Below are positions 1 through 8,200 of a DNA stretch of 64,000 bases, in pieces. Source of the DNA: Candidatus Halocynthiibacter alkanivorans. GTDB lineage: Bacteria > Pseudomonadota > Alphaproteobacteria > Rhodobacterales > Rhodobacteraceae. A program made the translations under genes and the position numbers. The stretch covers positions 1 to 64,000 of the forward strand of contig NZ_QOLB01000066.1 in NCBI RefSeq assembly GCF_003333265.1, written 5' to 3'. Numbering within the stretch: position 1 is the first letter of the stretch; each line of letters opens with the position of its first letter. The notes beneath the pieces are model-generated. The model had not been told where the DNA came from. It ran no database searches and saw only the letters and a program-made list of their open reading frames with translations.

Positions 1-111
1 ACATCCCCACGGCGCAAACTGCCTGAGCGCCCTCTTTGCTCAAAGCGCAGGAAACGGGTCGTCTGCAGCCCCACTTGCCCCTATCTTCAGGTAAAGCCAA
101 GGAGCCGCGCC

Positions 112-1107
112 ATGTCTGACCCACTGATCCATTCTGTCTCCCTGTCCCCACAACCGGGCCAGGACCTGCCATCTGGCAAGCCCCGTGAGGTCAGCGATGC
201 CAGCGAGACCCGCGAGAGCGCTTATCACTACCAGGTCATCAAACGCGCCATTGATCTGATCGACCAGAGCAGCAGCCCACTGTCCCTCAATGACCTTGCC
301 GCAGCCATCGGCATGAGCCCGGCGCATTTTCAGCGGTTGTTTTCGCAATGGGCCGGCGTGTCCCCCAAACGCTACCAGCAGTATCTCACCCTGGCGCACG
401 CCAAGTCGCTGCTGCGCGACCGCTTCACCACCCTGCAGACCAGCGAGGAAGCCGGGCTGACCTCGCAAGGGCGTTTGCATGACCTGTTTGTCACCTGGGA
501 AGCAATGAGCCCCGGCGAATACGCCCGCAAAGGTGCCGGGCTGAACATCCGCTATGGCTGGTTTGACAGCCCGTTTGGCGAAGTGCTGGCGATGGGCACC
601 GGGCGCGGGCTCTGCGGTCTGGCCTTCACTGGCGAAGTCGGGCGCACGGCCGCAATGGACGATATGCGCGCGCGCTGGCCCAACGCCGTTTTCAGCCACG
701 ACCCGGCACCGCTCGCCGCCTGGACCCATGCCGCCTTTGGGGGGCCCGGTCAGGCCAAACTGTTCCTGATCGGCGCACCGCTGCAGATCAAAGTCTGGGA
801 GGCGCTGCTGGCGATCCCCTCGGGCCAAGTCTCGACCTACAGCGAACTGGCCCGGGCCGCCGGTGCGCCACGTGCCGTGCGCGCCGTGGGCACCGCGGTC
901 GGGCGCAACCCGGTCAGCTGGCTGGTGCCCTGCCACCGCGCCCTGCGCAAATCCGGCGCGCTGGGCGGCTATCACTGGGGGCTGCCGGTGAAACGCGCCA
1001 TGCTGGCCTGGGAGGGCGCCCGCGCAGATGCCCGCACAGAAGTCCAGACAGATACCAGCCCGGAGGGCGCCGCAAATGACACCCCGGCGCGTGCCTCAGC
1101 CGGCTGA
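112..1107 (+). CDS. Ada-like AraC regulator / methylated-DNA--protein-cysteine methyltransferase
   Basis: This protein removes alkyl groups from O6-alkylguanine in DNA and probably also acts as a transcription activator of the adaptive response. Of its 331 residues, about 40-135 form an AraC-type helix-turn-helix and about 145-305 form an MGMT domain with the alkyl-acceptor motif PCHR at residues 273-276 (Cys274). The N-terminal zinc domain of E. coli Ada, which senses methylphosphotriesters, is absent, so this is a two-domain form. The ATG is preceded by AAGGAG at 99-104. The C-terminal 25 residues are low-complexity and look like a tail. Domain assignment is firm; the inducing signal is unknown. 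Confidence 0.9.
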   Translation: MSDPLIHSVSLSPQPGQDLPSGKPREVSDASETRESAYHYQVIKRAIDLIDQSSSPLSLNDLAAAIGMSPAHFQRLFSQWAGVSPKRYQQYLTLAHAKSLLRDRFTTLQTSEEAGLTSQGRLHDLFVTWEAMSPGEYARKGAGLNIRYGWFDSPFGEVLAMGTGRGLCGLAFTGEVGRTAAMDDMRARWPNAVFSHDPAPLAAWTHAAFGGPGQAKLFLIGAPLQIKVWEALLAIPSGQVSTYSELARAAGAPRAVRAVGTAVGRNPVSWLVPCHRALRKSGALGGYHWGLPVKRAMLAWEGARADARTEVQTDTSPEGAANDTPARASAG

Positions 1108-1204
1108 GCGGCAAATTGCCGCCGAAGAGCGGAAATCACCGCCCGCCCCCTTGGAATCCGACGCCAATATCGTCACTTTGCCCAAAACCATTAACGAGGC
1201 AAAC

Positions 1205-1876
1205 ATGATCCGCGTAAACAAATCTCTTCTTCTCGGCGTCGCCGGGCTTCTGGTTCTGAGCGCCTGTGTCGATACCACCGGCTATAGCGCCGCCACACCC
1301 GAATATGGCGATTCCCGCGCCAAAAACGGCGCCATCGCCGGCGCCATTCTGGGCGGCCTGCTCGGCGCCACCCGCGGCGATGATGTCAATCTTGGCCGCA
1401 CCGCCACAGGGGCCGTGCTGGGGGCTGTCATCGGCGGCGGCATCGGCTCTGTGCTGGACCGTCAGGCTGCGGAACTGCAACAGGAGCTTGGCAACTCGGA
1501 CGTCTCCATTGTCAACACCGGCTCCGAGCTGATCGTGACCCTGCCGCAGGACATTCTGTTTGCCGTCGACAGCGCCGTGGTGCGCCCGGGGCTGCAAAGC
1601 GACTTGCGTGCGCTGGCACGCAACCTGCAGAACTACCCTGACAGCACGGTGGATGTGCTGGGTCACACTGACAACACCGGGTCCGCCGCCTATAACCAGG
1701 ACCTCTCTGCACGCCGCGCCAGCGCGGTTGCAGCGCTGATCACCTCCAACGGTGTGGCGCCTTACCGGGTACGCTCCTGGGGCCGTGGCGAAAACGAACC
1801 GGTGGCGACCAACCTGAGCGAAGAAGGCAAAGCGCAAAACCGCCGCGTCGAAATCATCATCCGCCCCGCCGCGTAA
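1205..1876 (+). CDS. OmpA-family outer membrane lipoprotein with glycine zipper
   Basis: The product is a 223-residue lipoprotein that probably links the outer membrane to peptidoglycan. The start at 1205 is chosen because it opens a lipoprotein signal peptide ending in a lipobox LSAC with Cys21; the upstream in-frame extension is arginine/proline-rich and not signal-like. Residues about 40-85 are a glycine-zipper pair of hydrophobic stretches, and about 108-220 are an OmpA-like domain with the peptidoglycan-binding pattern TDNTGSAAYNQDLSARRA. It resembles the YiaD family. A hairpin terminator follows at 2013-2042. Function is inferred from the family. Confidence 0.88.
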   Translation: MIRVNKSLLLGVAGLLVLSACVDTTGYSAATPEYGDSRAKNGAIAGAILGGLLGATRGDDVNLGRTATGAVLGAVIGGGIGSVLDRQAAELQQELGNSDVSIVNTGSELIVTLPQDILFAVDSAVVRPGLQSDLRALARNLQNYPDSTVDVLGHTDNTGSAAYNQDLSARRASAVAALITSNGVAPYRVRSWGRGENEPVATNLSEEGKAQNRRVEIIIRPAA

Positions 1877-1888
1877 TCGCGCCACATG

Positions 1889-2012
1889 CCCGGGTCGCAG
1901 GTGCAGGTGGCATCACGGGTGGTGAAACCATCCGCGGAACCTGGCGGCAAACTCCGGCAGCAAAAGCGGGACAGAGAAAACGCTGGTCGCTGCCGCAAAG
2001 CCGGACAAATTC
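1889..2012 (+). other. Structured 3' UTR / possible small RNA upstream of a terminator
   Basis: This gene-free stretch is rich in inverted repeats: a 7-bp hairpin with GAA loop (about 1914-1930), and a nested pair formed by CGGCAGC 1955-1961 with GCTGCCG 1989-1995, enclosing AGCG 1965-1968 with CGCT 1981-1984. It ends in a Rho-independent terminator. It could be a 3' UTR-derived small RNA or an attenuated leader. The fold is read by eye, and no known RNA family is claimed. Confidence 0.35.
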
Positions 2013-2042
2013 AAAAGGGTCAGACATCGTCTGGCCCTTTTT
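2013..2042 (+). terminator. Rho-independent terminator after the OmpA lipoprotein gene
   Basis: AAAGGGTCAGAC (2014-2025) pairs with GTCTGGCCCTTT (2029-2040) with one G-T wobble, a three-base loop and a T-rich 3' side. Confidence 0.8.
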
Positions 2043-2168
2043 CTGTGTCTCCTGCATAAGGCCTGGCCCGGCGTGCAGACCAGTTCGCAGACCAGCCCAC
2101 AGCGATTTTCGTTGTAGCTGCCTGGCAGTGGTCATATGTTTTGACCAGCAACTGTCAGGATCACCCAC

Positions 2169-2936
2169 ATGCCGTTTCAGAAAATTCAGAGCGAAAAACT
2201 CAGCCAGTCGGTGGTGCGCCAGATTGAATTGCTGATCCTGCGTGGCATCCTGCGCCCGGGAGAACGCCTGCCTTCTGAACGGGACCTGGCGGAAAGGTTC
2301 GGTGTGTCGCGCCCCTCCCTGCGCGAGGCGGTGGCCGACCTGCAGGGACGCGGGTTGCTCGCCACCCGGGCTGGTGCCGGCATCTATGTGGCGGATGTGC
2401 TCGGTTCGGCATTTTCAGACTCGCTGATCCAGCTGTTTGCCAGCCATGACGAAGCGGTGTTTGACTATATCTCGTTCCGCCGGGACCTCGAAGGCCTCGC
2501 CGCCGAACGCGCTGCACGGCTGGGCTCGGACACCGACCTGCAGGTGATCAACACGGTATTTGAAAAAATGACCGCAGCGCATTCCAAACGCAACCCGGCA
2601 GACGAAGCCCGGCTCGATGCGGAATTCCACCTCGCCATTATCGAGGCCAGCCACAACGTCATCATGCTGCATATGATGCGCTCGATGTTTGAACTGCTGC
2701 GTGAAGGCGTGTTCTACAACCGTGCCGTCATGTTCAAACAGCGCATCACCCGCCAGGTATTGCTGGACCAGCACCGCGCCATCAATGAGGCGCTGCAGGC
2801 GCGCGACCCCGCCACAGCGCGCACCGCTGTCACCGCGCATCTCGACTATGTGCAAGGCGCACTTTCAGACCATAAGAAATTTGAACTTAACGAAGAAATT
2901 GCCCGCCAGCGCATGCAGCACGAAAGCTCGCGCTGA
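2169..2936 (+). CDS. FadR/GntR-family transcription regulator with FCD domain
   Basis: This is a 255-residue DNA-binding repressor or activator of the GntR superfamily, FadR subfamily (relatives include PdhR, LldR and GlcC). Residues about 10-75 are the winged helix with the hallmark LRPGERLPSERDLAERFGVS segment. The C-terminal all-helical FCD domain keeps the acidic and histidine residues typical of metal-binding ligand pockets (DAEFH near 157-161, LDQH near 200, TAHLD near 223). The effector is probably a small organic acid, but neither neighbour is a metabolic operon that would identify it. It stands alone, downstream of a terminator. Confidence 0.87.
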   Translation: MPFQKIQSEKLSQSVVRQIELLILRGILRPGERLPSERDLAERFGVSRPSLREAVADLQGRGLLATRAGAGIYVADVLGSAFSDSLIQLFASHDEAVFDYISFRRDLEGLAAERAARLGSDTDLQVINTVFEKMTAAHSKRNPADEARLDAEFHLAIIEASHNVIMLHMMRSMFELLREGVFYNRAVMFKQRITRQVLLDQHRAINEALQARDPATARTAVTAHLDYVQGALSDHKKFELNEEIARQRMQHESSR

Positions 2937-3141
2937 GCGGGTCTTCCGGCCCCTCCCCGCTGCCATACCGCTCTGAAAACCTGCCCGGCAGCCACGATCA
3001 TTGGCCTCCTGCCGCGCAAAGCGCGGCGCGGCCCAACGGGCGCCGCCGGATCTCTGATCCTGCGGCAACGGGCGGGAGTGCGCCGCCTGCAGCCCGACGT
3101 TCACGATGAACAACTTAAGCGTGTAATTCTGAAAAGCGTGC

Positions 3142-3147
3142 TATACT
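3142..3147 (+). promoter_or_regulatory. Possible -10 box of the tyrosinase gene
   Basis: TATACT lies 28 bases before the tyrosinase start. No convincing -35 box is seen at the normal spacing, so the call is weak. The rest of the 2937-3174 spacer shows no gene. Confidence 0.3.
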
Positions 3148-3174
3148 TCCAATTTTAACGGAAAAGATTGCACG

Positions 3175-3918
3175 ATGGCTATTAAACGTTACAGCAATAT
3201 CAATTTCCCCAAATGGCCCGAGTTTAAAGACGCGCTGAAGACCCTGATTAGTGATGAAATATATCAGGATCTTGTTGCAATACATGCGGCAAGAATTCTG
3301 GCACCCGACGGCCACATGCACGGCAAGCACAACATGCACGGCTCAAGTTCCGGCCCTCTTGGATTTCGCAGATTTTTGCCCTGGCACCGCGCATATCTGA
3401 TCCAGTTTGAACGCGCACTGCGCAGCATTGATCCGGACCTCTCAGTGCCCTACTGGGACTGGAATGCAGACAAAGGCAAGCTGATCGGCTTTTCGGGTCT
3501 GATGGGCCTGGCTGAAACCCGCACGCTTGGAACAGGCGCCAGCATCCAGCCAGAACCCGGCCGTGTTCCCTGGTTTACCAGCCCGGACGATTTCAGCGCT
3601 CTCACAAACTTCGGCGGCAATTATTTCGGCTTTTCCACAGAGCTTGAAACGGGCCCCCACAACCGCGGCCACGTTTGGATCGGCGGCGATATGGCATCAA
3701 TGGCCTCGCCCAACGATCCCGCATTTTGGCTACACCACGCTCAGATCGACAGGATATGGTCCATGTGGCAAGCGAATAACCCCGGAGAAAAGGCTGCCCT
3801 CTCGGGTGCTGACGCTAAACTGGACCCTTGGGACGCAGAATTTGATATTCACAATATCAACGATACCTCAGATCTCGGTGACGACAGTTATGAATACGTG
3901 CCACCGACTGCCGCATAA
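3175..3918 (+). CDS. Tyrosinase-family type-3 copper protein
   Basis: The 247-residue product has both copper sites of the tyrosinase/polyphenol oxidase family. CuA is His37, His55 (or His52/His49) and His71 in FLPWHRAYL. CuB is His162, His166 and His188 in WLHHAQIDRIW. The family hydroxylates monophenols and oxidises diphenols to quinones, leading to melanin-like pigments. There is no signal peptide, no C-terminal lid domain and no caddie (copper-transfer) gene beside it. The length matches the short bacterial type. Codon and base use look more AT-rich than in neighbours, suggesting acquisition. The substrate is not predictable. Confidence 0.87.
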   Translation: MAIKRYSNINFPKWPEFKDALKTLISDEIYQDLVAIHAARILAPDGHMHGKHNMHGSSSGPLGFRRFLPWHRAYLIQFERALRSIDPDLSVPYWDWNADKGKLIGFSGLMGLAETRTLGTGASIQPEPGRVPWFTSPDDFSALTNFGGNYFGFSTELETGPHNRGHVWIGGDMASMASPNDPAFWLHHAQIDRIWSMWQANNPGEKAALSGADAKLDPWDAEFDIHNINDTSDLGDDSYEYVPPTAA

Positions 3919-3934
3919 AATCCGAATACAAAAC

Positions 3935-3966
3935 AAAAAACCCGGACCACTGGCCCGGGTTCTTTA
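3935..3966. terminator. Bidirectional terminator between tyrosinase gene and atpF
   Basis: AACCCGG (3939-3945) pairs with CCGGGTT (3955-3961). An A-run on the left and a T-rich right side serve both converging genes. Confidence 0.75.
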
Positions 3967-3986
3967 ATCGTGAAGACGCGCGCTGC

Positions 3987-4541
3987 TTAGTGCAGTTTTG
4001 CGCCCACAGTTTCGATTGATGCGTCAATCAGCTTGTTGCCGTCCGCGGCGGTCATCTGCTTGGCGATGATGTCGCGCGCAGCACCGACGGCCACGGTAAC
4101 CGCGGTGTCACGCACTTCTTTGACAGCGCTGGCCTGAGCGGAAGAGATCTGATCTTCTGCCGCTGCCAGACGGCGTGCGATCGAAGCTTTCAGTTCGGCT
4201 TTCGCTTCAACAGCTGCTTTTTCAGCATCTGCCTTGGCCTGCTCAACAATCCGGTCCGCCTGGTCCTGAACTTCGCGCTGTTTGCGCTCAAACGAGGCCA
4301 GCACGATCTGCGCTTCTTCACGCAGGGCTTTGGCCTCTTCCAGATCCGAACGAATGCCTTCGGCCCGTTCGTCAAGCAGTTTGGCGATCATGGCAGGCAC
4401 GCCGAACTTCAGCAGCAGCCCGACAAACAGCGAGAACGCCAGGATGACGACAAAATCCGTGTTGGTCAGGGCAAAGAAGGAGCCCTCTGCTGCCGCTGCC
4501 GGTGTCGCAGTCAGAATGGCCAGTACGATGAGTTTTTTCAT
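3987..4541 (-). CDS. atpF: ATP synthase F0 subunit b
   Basis: Subunit b is part of the peripheral stalk that holds F1 still against the rotating c-ring. The 184-residue protein has a hydrophobic N-terminal stretch ending AAAAEG that looks like a leader, one membrane helix at about 27-50, then a long charged alanine/glutamate-rich coiled coil. It is the last gene of the F0 operon, four bases after atpF'. Having separate b and b' genes is typical of alphaproteobacteria and photosynthetic bacteria, where the stalk is a heterodimer. Confidence 0.93.
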   Translation of the reverse strand: MKKLIVLAILTATPAAAAEGSFFALTNTDFVVILAFSLFVGLLLKFGVPAMIAKLLDERAEGIRSDLEEAKALREEAQIVLASFERKQREVQDQADRIVEQAKADAEKAAVEAKAELKASIARRLAAAEDQISSAQASAVKEVRDTAVTVAVGAARDIIAKQMTAADGNKLIDASIETVGAKLH

Positions 4542-4545
4542 GTGC

Positions 4546-5088
4546 TTAACCTTTCAAACGTGCGCTGACGGCTGCGGTCAGTGTTTTGGCATCCGCCTCA
4601 AACCCCATGGAAGCAACCACGGCTTTGGCAGTGTCTTTGGCAACCACTTTGACCGCATCCACCGCGCCGTCCCGGATCTCGGCAATTGCCTTCTCCGATT
4701 CCGCCGCTTTGGCCGCAATCTCTGCATCTGCCACAGCAATCGCTGCATCCAGATCTACCTGAATTTCGTCCCGCGTTCTGGCCACAATCGCCTGAGCTTC
4801 CGCCCGGGCATCGGCCAGTGCCTGGTTATAGGCTGATTCCGCTGCCGCGGCTTTCAGCTTCAGTTCTTCCGCCGCTGCAATGTCACTGGTGATCGTGCCC
4901 TGGCGTTCGGCCAGAACCGATGAAATCCGTGGCAATGCGATGCGCGCCAGCACAAAATACATCACGCCCAGCGTGACGAGCAACCAGAAGATCTGGTTGG
5001 GGAATGTGCTGATATCCAGCTGCGGCATACCAGGGCCCTTTTCATAGGCCTCGGCTGCATCAGCAACGCTTTTTGTATCTACACTCAT
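4546..5088 (-). CDS. atpF': ATP synthase F0 subunit b'
   Basis: This is the second, divergent stalk subunit (180 residues). A short polar N-terminus rich in Asp/Glu precedes one membrane helix (about 29-50, [16 protein letters not shown]) and a long alanine-rich coiled coil. It pairs with the b subunit encoded immediately downstream. It lacks the leader-like N-terminus of its partner, which tells the two apart. The gene follows atpE after 80 bases that contain a hairpin (5118-5146). Confidence 0.92.
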   Translation of the reverse strand: MSVDTKSVADAAEAYEKGPGMPQLDISTFPNQIFWLLVTLGVMYFVLARIALPRISSVLAERQGTITSDIAAAEELKLKAAAAESAYNQALADARAEAQAIVARTRDEIQVDLDAAIAVADAEIAAKAAESEKAIAEIRDGAVDAVKVVAKDTAKAVVASMGFEADAKTLTAAVSARLKG

Positions 5089-5117
5089 ATCGTCGTCCCC
5101 CTGGAACCCAAATTACA

Positions 5118-5146
5118 TCGGGTGAGCCTGTGACAGACCCACCCGA
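5118..5146 (-). other. Stem-loop between atpE and atpF'
   Basis: TCGGGTG (5118-5124) pairs with CACCCGA (5140-5146) just downstream of the c-subunit gene. There is no T-run, so it is more likely an mRNA-stabilising or processing hairpin that could raise c-subunit output than a terminator. Confidence 0.4.
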
Positions 5147-5168
5147 CCGTAAGGATGGTCCGTTGGAC

Positions 5169-5405
5169 TTAAACGGCGAACATCAGCAGGAGCGCAACGA
5201 GGAACGAGAAGATCCCCAGGGCTTCTGCAAAGGCCATGCCGATGAAGAGTGTCGCTGTCTGCGAAGCAGCAGCAGATGGGTTGCGAAGTGCACCCGAGAG
5301 GTAGCTGCCGGCAACATTGCCAACACCGATGGCTGCGCCGCCCATGCCGATGGCTGTGAGACCTACACCGATGTATTTACCGAGTTCTGCGATATCGCCT
5401 TCCAT
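5169..5405 (-). CDS. atpE: ATP synthase F0 subunit c
   Basis: This 78-residue proteolipid forms the proton-driven rotor ring. Two membrane helices (about 10-35 and 52-76) flank the polar RNP loop (41-43). The proton-carrying carboxylate is Glu61 in the second helix. Helix 1 has a glycine-rich face ([17 protein letters not shown]) that packs the ring. There is no sodium-specific extra ligand pattern that I can see, so proton coupling is assumed. Confidence 0.96.
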   Translation of the reverse strand: MEGDIAELGKYIGVGLTAIGMGGAAIGVGNVAGSYLSGALRNPSAAASQTATLFIGMAFAEALGIFSFLVALLLMFAV

Positions 5406-5446
5406 GAGAGTATCTCCTTACGTTGGAATTTGGCTGAAAAGTTGGA

Positions 5447-6283
5447 TTAGTGGTTCGGGTGCAGTGCATCTTTCAGATACACGCAAGTAAGAATTGTGAA
5501 CACGTAGGCCTGGATAAAGGCTACGAGCAACTCCAGACCATAGACTGCGGTGATCGCAGCAATGGACAGGGGCGACATGATGGTCACGGCGGCAAAGGCT
5601 GCAAAAACCTTCACAACAGCGTGGCCTGCCATGATGTTACCGGCCAGACGAATAGAGTGGCTTACCGGACGCACAAAATAAGAAATCAGCTCGATGATTG
5701 CCAGCACCGGACGCAGCACCATTGGTGCTGACGAGACCCAGAACAACCCGAGGAAAGACGCGCCGTTTTTCACGAAGCCCAGCACGGTCACGAAAGTGAA
5801 CACCAGCATCGCCAGCACCGCAGTCACCGCGATATGGGTGGTGGGTGTGTAGGACATTGGCAGCAGGCCCAGCACGTTGGAAAACAGAATGAAGCTGAAC
5901 AGGGTCATGATATAAGGGAAGTATTTCACGCCGTCTTTGCCGGCGATGTCTTCCACCATCTTGTAGATGAAACCATACATCAGCTCGCCCACGGACTGCA
6001 TCCGCGACGGCACGATGGCGCGCCCCCGGGTGCCAATCACCAGCAGACCAACCAGCGCCAGAACCGACAGGCCCATCCACTTGGTCACATTGGTCGGGGT
6101 GTACCAGGAAATGTCGCCATCACCAAACAGCGGCGTGATTTCGAACTGCGCCATCGGGTGGAAGGCCAGACCTTCTTCGCCAAGGGGCTTGCCGGTCAGC
6201 ACGATCGCCAGACCTACCACCACCAGGATCACCCAGAATGCGATGCGCCCGAAAGAGCCGGATTTGCTATTTGCCTCGGTCAC
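5447..6283 (-). CDS. atpB: ATP synthase F0 subunit a
   Basis: Subunit a forms the proton half-channels against the c-ring. The 278-residue protein has about six membrane helices. The essential arginine lies in the conserved segment [14 protein letters not shown] near residue 213, and the C-terminal helix ends in [15 protein letters not shown], typical of the family. Its start overlaps the end of atpI by four bases, so the two are translationally coupled. Confidence 0.96.
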   Translation of the reverse strand: MTEANSKSGSFGRIAFWVILVVVGLAIVLTGKPLGEEGLAFHPMAQFEITPLFGDGDISWYTPTNVTKWMGLSVLALVGLLVIGTRGRAIVPSRMQSVGELMYGFIYKMVEDIAGKDGVKYFPYIMTLFSFILFSNVLGLLPMSYTPTTHIAVTAVLAMLVFTFVTVLGFVKNGASFLGLFWVSSAPMVLRPVLAIIELISYFVRPVSHSIRLAGNIMAGHAVVKVFAAFAAVTIMSPLSIAAITAVYGLELLVAFIQAYVFTILTCVYLKDALHPNH

Positions 6284-6612
6284 GGTTTCGATCCCTCATC
6301 TTCATCGGCCTCAGCCGCGTTTTTGTCCTGGATCTCCTGCGCCGTGCGAAGCATAGTCCTCACCCCGGCCACAAAACCCAACAATATAAACAGCACCATG
6401 AATATGGGGGTCGTCCCGAAAACGGTGTCCATCCCAAATCCGATGCCAAAACCAAGCCCAAGCCCGGCCACAAGCTCTATCACCATCCGCCAGGCCATAT
6501 TGGCCTGAGAATAATGCTGGTCTGAACGTGGCTGCGGCTCCTGAGTTTTCTTCGCCTCAGAAATCCGCTCTTCCAGCCGGGTCAGCCGCGCCTTGCGGGC
6601 GTCATCATCCAT
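6280..6612 (-). CDS. atpI: AtpI/AtpZ-family F0 assembly protein
   Basis: This small protein (110 residues from the chosen start) is the usual first gene of F0 operons and helps c-ring assembly or ion supply. A charged N-terminus precedes two membrane helices (about 45-70 and 75-95, [17 protein letters not shown] and [16 protein letters not shown]). The ATG at 6612 is preferred over the one at 6633 because AAGGAG lies nine bases upstream of it and would otherwise be coding. A promoter just upstream fits the same choice. Confidence 0.85.
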   Translation of the reverse strand: MDDDARKARLTRLEERISEAKKTQEPQPRSDQHYSQANMAWRMVIELVAGLGLGFGIGFGMDTVFGTTPIFMVLFILLGFVAGVRTMLRTAQEIQDKNAAEADEDEGSKP

Positions 6613-6641
6613 GCCATCAGGCTCCTTGTTCATCCGTCGGC

Positions 6642-6670
6642 AACCTAGGAAGCCCGGGGCTTCGAGTCAA
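6642..6670 (-). promoter_or_regulatory. Probable promoter of the F0 operon
   Basis: On the minus strand, TTGACT (6665-6670) and TAGGTT (6642-6647) are separated by 17 bases, giving a leader of about 23 bases before the atpI start at 6612. A second TTGACT sits exactly 30 bases further upstream (6695-6700) without a clear -10. Confidence 0.55.
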
Positions 6671-6827
6671 CCGGCAACGCCCGGCTAATTCACCAGTCAA
6701 CCTTATGAAAACAAACAATCTTTTAAATAAGCTGAATCCCACCCCCGGCACATCACCCCAATTCGATGCAAATCGCTTATTCAACCATCTGGTTGACGAT
6801 CCGCCCCGCTTCGCGCTTTAAACCCTC

Positions 6828-7151
6828 ATGGACCCGACCCTAGACCGCACCTTCGCTGCCCTTGCTGACCCGACACGCCGCGCCATCCTGTCGCTGCTGC
6901 TGGAAGATGACATGGCGGTGACCGATGTGGCCGAGCCGTTTGAGATGTCACTGGCGGCGGTGTCCAAACACCTGATGATCCTCAGCCGCGCCGGGCTGAT
7001 CTCGCAGGAAAAACGCGGCCGGGTGAAATGGTGCAAACTGGAACCCGACGCAATGCGCGCCGCCTCCACCTGGATGAAAGGCTTTGGTCAGTTCAAGGAA
7101 CTCGACTTTGACGCCTTTGAACGGTTCCTGGAAGAGGAAGACCTGAGTTAG
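6828..7151 (+). CDS. ArsR-family winged-helix regulator
   Basis: A 107-residue ArsR/SmtB-type regulator. The whole protein is one winged-helix fold (FAALADPTRRAILSLL at 9-24, then a recognition helix around MSLAAVSKHLMIL). The ELCVC-type metal-binding motif of classical ArsR is missing, so it probably senses something other than a metal, like the many ArsR-type regulators linked to SRPBCC or transporter genes. No such partner lies next to it. Ribosome binding site is poor, so it may be weakly translated or leaderless. Confidence 0.85.
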   Translation: MDPTLDRTFAALADPTRRAILSLLLEDDMAVTDVAEPFEMSLAAVSKHLMILSRAGLISQEKRGRVKWCKLEPDAMRAASTWMKGFGQFKELDFDAFERFLEEEDLS

Positions 7152-7288
7152 AGCGCCAACCCTGCACCGCTTGCTGCCGCCGGGATGCCTGCATCCTGTA
7201 GTTTTGTCTGCGCGCGCCGTGCCCGCCCGACTTACCTGTCCGACTTGCACGACTGTCTGCCCTGCCCTGTCTTGTCCTGCCCTCAGTG

Positions 7289-8200
7289 CTACCGCGCCCG
7301 CAACAGCAGGCCCAGCGCCAGCACGCTCAGGCCGACCCCGGCAAAGACCAGAGCCGCCGGCAGCGCCTGACCCAGCGCCACTTCCCACAGGATCACCCAG
7401 CTGGGCAGCAGATAGGTATAGGCCATGACTTTGCTCGCCGGCAGGCGCAGGCTGGCAAATTGCAGCAGCACCACGGTCACCGCCGTCGCCGCCACCGACG
7501 TATAGATCAGCGTGACCCAGACAATCGCCGGTAAGTGCCGCCATGGGGTGGCGCTCAGATCCGCCGCCCCGGCCAGCAGCAACATCACAGAGGCGCCCAG
7601 CAGCACAAAGAAAGAGAACATCAAAGTGCCCTCACCCCGACTCAGCCGCGCCGCCAGCGGCGCATAGGCGGCGTAGGTCACACAGGCGACAAAAAAGACC
7701 CCCTCGCCCCGCCCCGGCGCAAACGCCAGTAACAGAGACAGATCGGCGCGGAAAATCACCTGGAGCGCGCCCAGAGCTCCGATCAGCAGCGCCAGCGCAA
7801 CGCGCAGGGAGGTCAGCTGGCGCAGCAGCAAAAACGCCAGCCCGGCCGAGGCCAGCGGCGTCAGGGTGAACACCGCCGCCATCGACACCGGCGGCGCCGT
7901 TTTCAGCCCCTCAAACATCAGCACGAAATACAGCCCGTAAATGCCGCCCAGCAGCGCATAGCGCCAGGGCGCCCGCGCCGCCGCCAACAATGACTCGGCG
8001 CGGAACTGACCGCGCAGCGCCAGCAGGCCACCGACCAGAACGGTGGCAATGACAAAGCGGGCCCCACTTAGTGCCAGCGGCGAGATTTCATTCGCCACCA
8101 GTGCGCCTAGTGAGAAAGAGCCCGCCACCAGCGCCGAAAACAGCAGCATCGCCAGATGGCCCGCCGCCGCGGCGCTGACAGCGCGCTCAGTCCTCAGCAC
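7289..8200 (-). CDS. EamA/DMT-family membrane transporter
   Basis: A 303-residue drug/metabolite transporter superfamily protein with about ten membrane helices in two EamA repeats; the second half ends in a hydrophobic helix and LLRAR. Family members export amino acids or small metabolites. The listed start is GTG at 8200, inside the end of the upstream LysR gene (14-base overlap); an ATG at 8149 is an alternative just before the first helix. The overlap suggests that the LysR protein and the transporter are co-expressed. Confidence 0.85.
   Translation of the reverse strand: MLRTERAVSAAAAGHLAMLLFSALVAGSFSLGALVANEISPLALSGARFVIATVLVGGLLALRGQFRAESLLAAARAPWRYALLGGIYGLYFVLMFEGLKTAPPVSMAAVFTLTPLASAGLAFLLLRQLTSLRVALALLIGALGALQVIFRADLSLLLAFAPGRGEGVFFVACVTYAAYAPLAARLSRGEGTLMFSFFVLLGASVMLLLAGAADLSATPWRHLPAIVWVTLIYTSVAATAVTVVLLQFASLRLPASKVMAYTYLLPSWVILWEVALGQALPAALVFAGVGLSVLALGLLLRAR

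Noticed and set aside
40-975. 311-codon minus-strand ORF overlapping the Ada-like gene
   Set aside because: It lies antisense to a clear MGMT gene and its product is low-complexity without domain motifs.
1940-1980. Resemblance to the glycine riboswitch 3' segment
   Set aside because: The GGAGAG partner needed for the P1 stem is missing, and the downstream gene is a FadR regulator.
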